Source: Polyangia bacterium (GTDB taxonomy: Bacteria > Myxococcota_A > Polyangia > Polyangiales > Polyangiaceae). Taken from it: a stretch of 8,699 nucleotides of DNA. Shown in pieces: positions 5,459-8,699 of the stretch. The notes beneath the pieces were generated by a model. The model had not been told where the DNA came from. It saw nothing but the letters and a program-made list of their open reading frames with translations, and did not search any database. The stretch covers positions 1 to 8,699 of the forward strand of contig JAUILJ010000282.1 of NCBI GenBank assembly GCA_030433055.1. The letters run 5' to 3'. Each line of letters opens with the position of its first letter. The first letter of the stretch is position 1. Made by a program: the position numbers and the translations under genes.

Positions 5459-5465
5459 CGCACCT

Positions 5466-6848
5466 TCACCACCCCGCCGGTCTCAAATGCAGCGCCTTCG
5501 GCCTTAGAAACGCCTCGATTCCGTACGTCGACAGGGTGCAGCCGATCCCCGATCCCCGCCGCCCGGTCCAGGGCAAGCGCGGGCTGACCCGATCGCAGCA
5601 ATTGAAGTACCCAGTGCCCGCGTCGACTTCCTCGAGGATCTTCAGCGCGCGCGCCTCGTCCCTCGAGTAGACGCTGGCGGTCAGGCCGTACTTCGTGTCG
5701 TTCATCAGCCGCACCGCCTCGGCGTCGTCCTTCACGGGGCGTACGCCAATGATCGGCCCGAAGCTCTCTGCCTGCATGATCAGAGAGCCTTGAGGCGCGT
5801 CGGCGATGATGGTGGGCTGATAGTAGTGCCCAGACCGTGAGGCGCGCTCTCCCCCCAACAAAATCCTCCCGCCTCGCTGCTTGGCCTCGTCCACCTGCTC
5901 CTGGAGATCGCGGATGGCGGCAGCGCGGCGGGCGAGGGGGCCGATGAAGGTCTCGCGATCTTCGGGATCCCCGAGCTCGAGCTTCCTTGTCGCGGCGACG
6001 AACGCGTCCAAGAAGCCGGCGTAGCGGCTCTGGTGTACGTAGATGCGCTCGACGGCGCAGCAGCTCTGCCCGGTGTTGTAGAACGCGCCCTCGGCCATGT
6101 TCTCTGCGGCGTGTTCGAGGTCGATGTCATCGGCGAGGTAGACCGGATCCTTACCGCCGAGCTCCAGCGCGAAGCGGATCATGCGTGGAGCCAGCGCGCT
6201 GGCGATCTTCGCGCCGGTGGGGTTGGAACCCGTGAAAAACATGGCCCCGAGGGGCTGTTCGAGCAGCGCCTGACCGACGGATGGGCCGCCCACCAACACC
6301 TGAAACACGTCCTTCGGGATCCCGGCTTCGTGGAGCAGGCGCCCAAGGTACTGCCCGGTCATGCTCGCCAGCTCAGAGGGCTTGTAGAGCACCGCGTTAC
6401 CGGTCAGGAGCGCCGGCAGGAAGACGTTGCCGCCCACGAAATACGGATAATTCCAAGCGGAAATGTTCCCGACGACGCCCAGCGGCTCGTGGCGGATGCG
6501 CTCCGCCGTGCCGCCTTGATCGGCGCTCAGCAGCTGCTCGTCGCCCAGCTCTGCCTCGGTGTGCTCGAGAAAGAAGCTGATGCGCCCTTGCAGCGCTCGA
6601 ACTTCGCCTTCCGCCTGGGAGATGGGCTTGCCCATCTCGCGGGTGGTGGTCAGCCCGAGGTCGGCGGTGTGCTTCTCGACCAGCTCGGCGAAGCGCGCAA
6701 CGCAGGCGGCGCGCTCTGCGTACGGGGTCGCGCGCCACTGCCGCTGCGCGGCCTGCGCGCGGGCGAAGGCTGCGGCGACTTGGCCCGATTCTGGCTCTGC
6801 AAGCTGGGTGATGAGCTCGTCGGTTGCTGGATTGATGACGTCGATCAC
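5466..6848 (-). CDS. NAD(P)-dependent aldehyde dehydrogenase
   Basis: This is a complete 460-residue ALDH-superfamily enzyme, which oxidises an aldehyde to the acid with NAD(P)+ in the cytosol. Visible motifs are GNISAWNYPYF with Asn133; Lys156 in VLYKPSE; FTGSNPTGAKIA (205-216, NAD site); ELGGKDP with general base Glu229; and NTGQSCCAVERIYVH with nucleophile Cys263. The C-terminus GYFNCCDRVSPRLPWTGRRGSGIG is the usual oligomerisation end. The first residues IDVINPATDELI match a normal family start. GTG 6848-6846 was chosen because AGGA (6861-6858) lies 9 bases upstream; the frame is open to 6995 but the added residues are Pro/Arg-rich and unlike the family. Overall it most resembles succinate-semialdehyde or generic aliphatic ALDH types, and the substrate cannot be set from sequence alone. 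It is divergent from the lipoprotein gene and ends beside the microsatellite. Confidence 0.93.
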   Translation of the reverse strand: MIDVINPATDELITQLAEPESGQVAAAFARAQAAQRQWRATPYAERAACVARFAELVEKHTADLGLTTTREMGKPISQAEGEVRALQGRISFFLEHTEAELGDEQLLSADQGGTAERIRHEPLGVVGNISAWNYPYFVGGNVFLPALLTGNAVLYKPSELASMTGQYLGRLLHEAGIPKDVFQVLVGGPSVGQALLEQPLGAMFFTGSNPTGAKIASALAPRMIRFALELGGKDPVYLADDIDLEHAAENMAEGAFYNTGQSCCAVERIYVHQSRYAGFLDAFVAATRKLELGDPEDRETFIGPLARRAAAIRDLQEQVDEAKQRGGRILLGGERASRSGHYYQPTIIADAPQGSLIMQAESFGPIIGVRPVKDDAEAVRLMNDTKYGLTASVYSRDEARALKILEEVDAGTGYFNCCDRVSPRLPWTGRRGSGIGCTLSTYGIEAFLRPKALHLRPAGW

Positions 6849-6936
6849 GGCTGCAGATCCTAGTCTTGGCGGCGGCGGCGTCCAATGGCTGGTTTTTGAC
6901 CGCGCCACGACGGCTTCGGCCCTGTTCGGAGCTGTG

Positions 6937-6974
6937 GGATCGAGGCGATCCGGAGGATCCGATGGGCCCGGATC
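6937..6974. promoter_or_regulatory. cluster of GATC-centred inverted repeats in divergent gap
   Basis: In the 234-bp gap between the aldehyde dehydrogenase and the exported protein gene, GGATCG-AGG-CGATCC (6937-6951) is a perfect 6-bp inverted repeat. It is followed by GATCC (6956-6960) and GGATC (6970-6974), again inverted. Four GATC sites occur within 38 bases. This could be an operator region for either gene; no clear promoter hexamers were found. Confidence 0.25.
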
Positions 6975-7082
6975 AGCGGCCACCAGGCCTGGCACGGCAA
7001 CCCGAAACGAACATCACAAGGCGCGGGAAACCGCCATTTCAGCCTGTTTCCGCTTGGTACCTTGCTTCGTCATGGAGGCGCG

Positions 7083-8699
7083 ATGAAGCAGCACGCGACG
7101 AAGCAGCACCAGACACGCCTCGTGAGCTGGCTTGCCTGCTGCGCGGGAGCCGGGCTGGCCCTCGGCATCGCGGGGGGCTGCAGCGCGGGGGGCGATCCAA
7201 GCAGCGTCGCAACTGGGGGCACGGCTCAGGGCGGCAGCGCAGGGAGTGGTGGGACCGGCGGCTCGGACTTCGGTGGCTTCGGCGGAAACGGTGGTAGTGG
7301 CGGGAGCATCGAACCCATCGGGCCAGCCTTCGAGTACGAGGATCCCGGAGCCACGGGCGCTTACAAGGACCCGTCGCTGCCCGACGACATCCACGAGCGT
7401 TTCTCCGGGGCAACGAGCGCCTCGGGCGCAGCGGCGCTGATCTATCCACTGGCAGACTCGATGCACCCGATGAACCTCGGGCAGATCGCCTTTCATTTCA
7501 GCCAGGGCAGCCAGCAAAACCAGGTCTTTCGCATCGATCTGCTGGGGCAAGGTGACGAGTATCACTTCTACGTCCCGTGCGGTGACGCGCAGTGCGTCGT
7601 TGACATGCCGCGCAACGAGTGGCTCACCCTGGGCCAGCGCTTCGCGGGCCAGTCCTTCAGCGTGCGTATCCTGGGCAGCGACGGCCAGGGCGGTGCCGTG
7701 ACCGAGTCGGCGCAGACGCAGCTCGCGTTCTCTCCCGAGTCGGTGAACGGAGCTCTCTACTACTGGGCCTCCAAGAACCGCACGATCAAACGGGCGACCT
7801 TCGGATCCCACGAAGCGGTCGATTTCATCATCCCCAACTCCGCGACCAACGACTACGCCTGCGTCGCGTGTCACAGCGTGAGTCGTGATGGCAAGACCAT
7901 CGCCTTCGCGGTGGCGCCGGAACAGGGTGAGGATATCGCGGCCATCCAGACCGCGCCGACCGACGATCCTTCGAACCCCTACGTCAGACCGCCCGAGGGC
8001 CCGACGCCATTCCCAACCGGCGAGTTCAGCGGGGGGAACACCCAAGGCCCGACCAGCAACTTCGGGCACAACGTCGCGCTGTCTCCCGACGGAAGCATCG
8101 CCGCGATCAACGGCGTGGATGTCAGCGGATGGCCGCCCTATTTCGAGCTACGGGAGACGCAGACCGGCGCGACGATCCAGCGCTGGGACCTTGGAGATCC
8201 GTTGTTTGGTCCCGAGAAGCTGGCGATCTTGCCGGAGTGGAGCCCCGACGGAACGGCCATCGCGGTGACCCTCGCCGACTCCACCGGGGACACCGAAGAC
8301 TACGGCTGCGTCTGGACCAGCGATACCTGCCGCTCGGGAATCGCGATCCTCGGCTTCAGCGCTGGGGTCCTCTCGGCTCCCGAGTTGCTCGTGCCCCAGA
8401 GCGGAAACGACTTCCACTACTACCCAACCTGGTCTCCCGACGGAAAATGGCTCGCGTTCATGTCCGCGACTCGCGCCACGAACGACTTCGACACCACCAA
8501 GGTCATCCCCGGCATGAAGGGCGAACTCGACGTCAATGTCTCGGCCATCGGCGATGCTGACCTCGATGGCACCGCGGGGTTCAACGTGTGGCTGTCGAAG
8601 GATGGCAACCTCAACGCGGGTGACGGATGCAGCGCCACGTGCATGCGCGAAGACGCTGCCGGCCTGCCGCTGCCGCTCATCATCGCCATCGCCGCCGGT
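7083..8699 (+). CDS. exported, probably lipid-anchored protein with CxxCH motif and PD40-like propeller repeats, 3' end outside window
   Basis: The frame is open from ATG 7083 to the window edge (539 codons, no stop). GGAGG (7074-7078) precedes the start with a short 4-base spacer. Residues 12-32 form a signal sequence ending GIAGGC; Cys33 would be the lipidated residue, though Ala at -3 makes the lipobox weak. A Gly/Ser-rich linker follows (about 34-76), as in many myxobacterial surface lipoproteins. Residues about 80-240 look like a beta-rich domain. ACVACHSVSRDGK holds CxxCH at 260-264, a possible c-type heme site. PD40/TolB-like propeller strands follow: ALSPDGSIAAING (near 335), PEWSPDGTAIAVT (near 382) and PTWSPDGKWLAFMSA (near 446). 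Near the edge DGNLNAGDGCSATCMRE (about 507-523) resembles the tail of the Cys-rich repeat common in myxobacteria. The function is not known. Confidence 0.88.
   Translation, partial: MKQHATKQHQTRLVSWLACCAGAGLALGIAGGCSAGGDPSSVATGGTAQGGSAGSGGTGGSDFGGFGGNGGSGGSIEPIGPAFEYEDPGATGAYKDPSLPDDIHERFSGATSASGAAALIYPLADSMHPMNLGQIAFHFSQGSQQNQVFRIDLLGQGDEYHFYVPCGDAQCVVDMPRNEWLTLGQRFAGQSFSVRILGSDGQGGAVTESAQTQLAFSPESVNGALYYWASKNRTIKRATFGSHEAVDFIIPNSATNDYACVACHSVSRDGKTIAFAVAPEQGEDIAAIQTAPTDDPSNPYVRPPEGPTPFPTGEFSGGNTQGPTSNFGHNVALSPDGSIAAINGVDVSGWPPYFELRETQTGATIQRWDLGDPLFGPEKLAILPEWSPDGTAIAVTLADSTGDTEDYGCVWTSDTCRSGIAILGFSAGVLSAPELLVPQSGNDFHYYPTWSPDGKWLAFMSATRATNDFDTTKVIPGMKGELDVNVSAIGDADLDGTAGFNVWLSKDGNLNAGDGCSATCMREDAAGLPLPLIIAIAAG

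Noticed and set aside
4966..5670. 234-codon plus-strand open frame
   Set aside because: Its sequence is Arg/Ser/Pro repeats from the intergenic repeats and it ends inside the aldehyde dehydrogenase on the other strand.
6033..6863. 276-codon plus-strand open frame opposite the aldehyde dehydrogenase
   Set aside because: It is a shadow frame typical of high-GC DNA; all catalytic motifs lie on the minus strand.
6849..6995. 49-residue N-terminal extension of the aldehyde dehydrogenase
   Set aside because: The family normally begins near INPAT, AGGA precedes GTG 6848 at a good distance, and the extension is unlike aldehyde dehydrogenases.
6990..7005. Sigma-54-like TGGCAC upstream of the exported protein gene
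   Set aside because: No GC is found at the right distance for the -12 element.
7014..8069. 351-codon minus-strand open frame opposite the exported protein
   Set aside because: It is antisense to a frame with signal sequence, CxxCH and SPDG repeats, and shows no domain pattern itself.

Overview
The window looks like chromosomal DNA of a high-GC myxobacterium (Myxococcota, probably Polyangiales). This is inferred from four things: very GC-rich DNA with dense third-position G/C, an FHA-domain sigma-54 activator, a Gly/Ser-linker lipoprotein carrying a CxxCH motif and PD40-type propeller repeats, and 23S-IVP-type four-helix-bundle proteins next to GC-rich intergenic repeats. There is no rRNA gene, tRNA gene, transposase, integrase or CRISPR array in the window.

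Layout. (1) At 1-2156, minus strand, three genes form a tight operon joined by two 4-bp GTGA stop/start overlaps: a membrane-anchored NTF2-like protein, a membrane-anchored degenerate parvulin/SurA-like protein, and a HupE/UreJ-family membrane protein that runs off the left edge. (2) A 61-bp divergent gap holds a 6-bp inverted repeat. (3) At 2218-3609, plus strand, lies a complete FHA + AAA+ + Fis-HTH sigma-54 activator. (4) The stretch 3610-5465 is an accessory-looking island. Two small homologous four-helix-bundle (S23/IVP) genes face each other (4247-4579 plus, 4630-4953 minus) across a 50-bp gap with a hairpin. On one side is an array of hairpin-forming 53/64-bp tandem repeats. On the other are a strongly self-complementary stretch, a second repeat family and a CCGCTC-rich microsatellite. 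Each S23 gene has a hairpin in its leader. For the plus-strand gene a 12-bp stem covers part of the Shine-Dalgarno. (5) At 5466-6848, minus strand, is a complete NAD(P)-dependent aldehyde dehydrogenase. (6) At 7083 to the right edge, plus strand, is a large exported protein, probably a lipoprotein, with CxxCH and propeller repeats.

Working together: only the left operon shows clear co-translation. Its products are predicted to sit in the inner membrane and face the periplasm. The regulator is divergent from that operon and may control it, but no -24/-12 promoter was found in the gap. The S23 pair and its repeats form a self-contained unit unlike its neighbours and are the most unusual part of the window. 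No complete multi-gene defence or biosynthetic system could be recognised.
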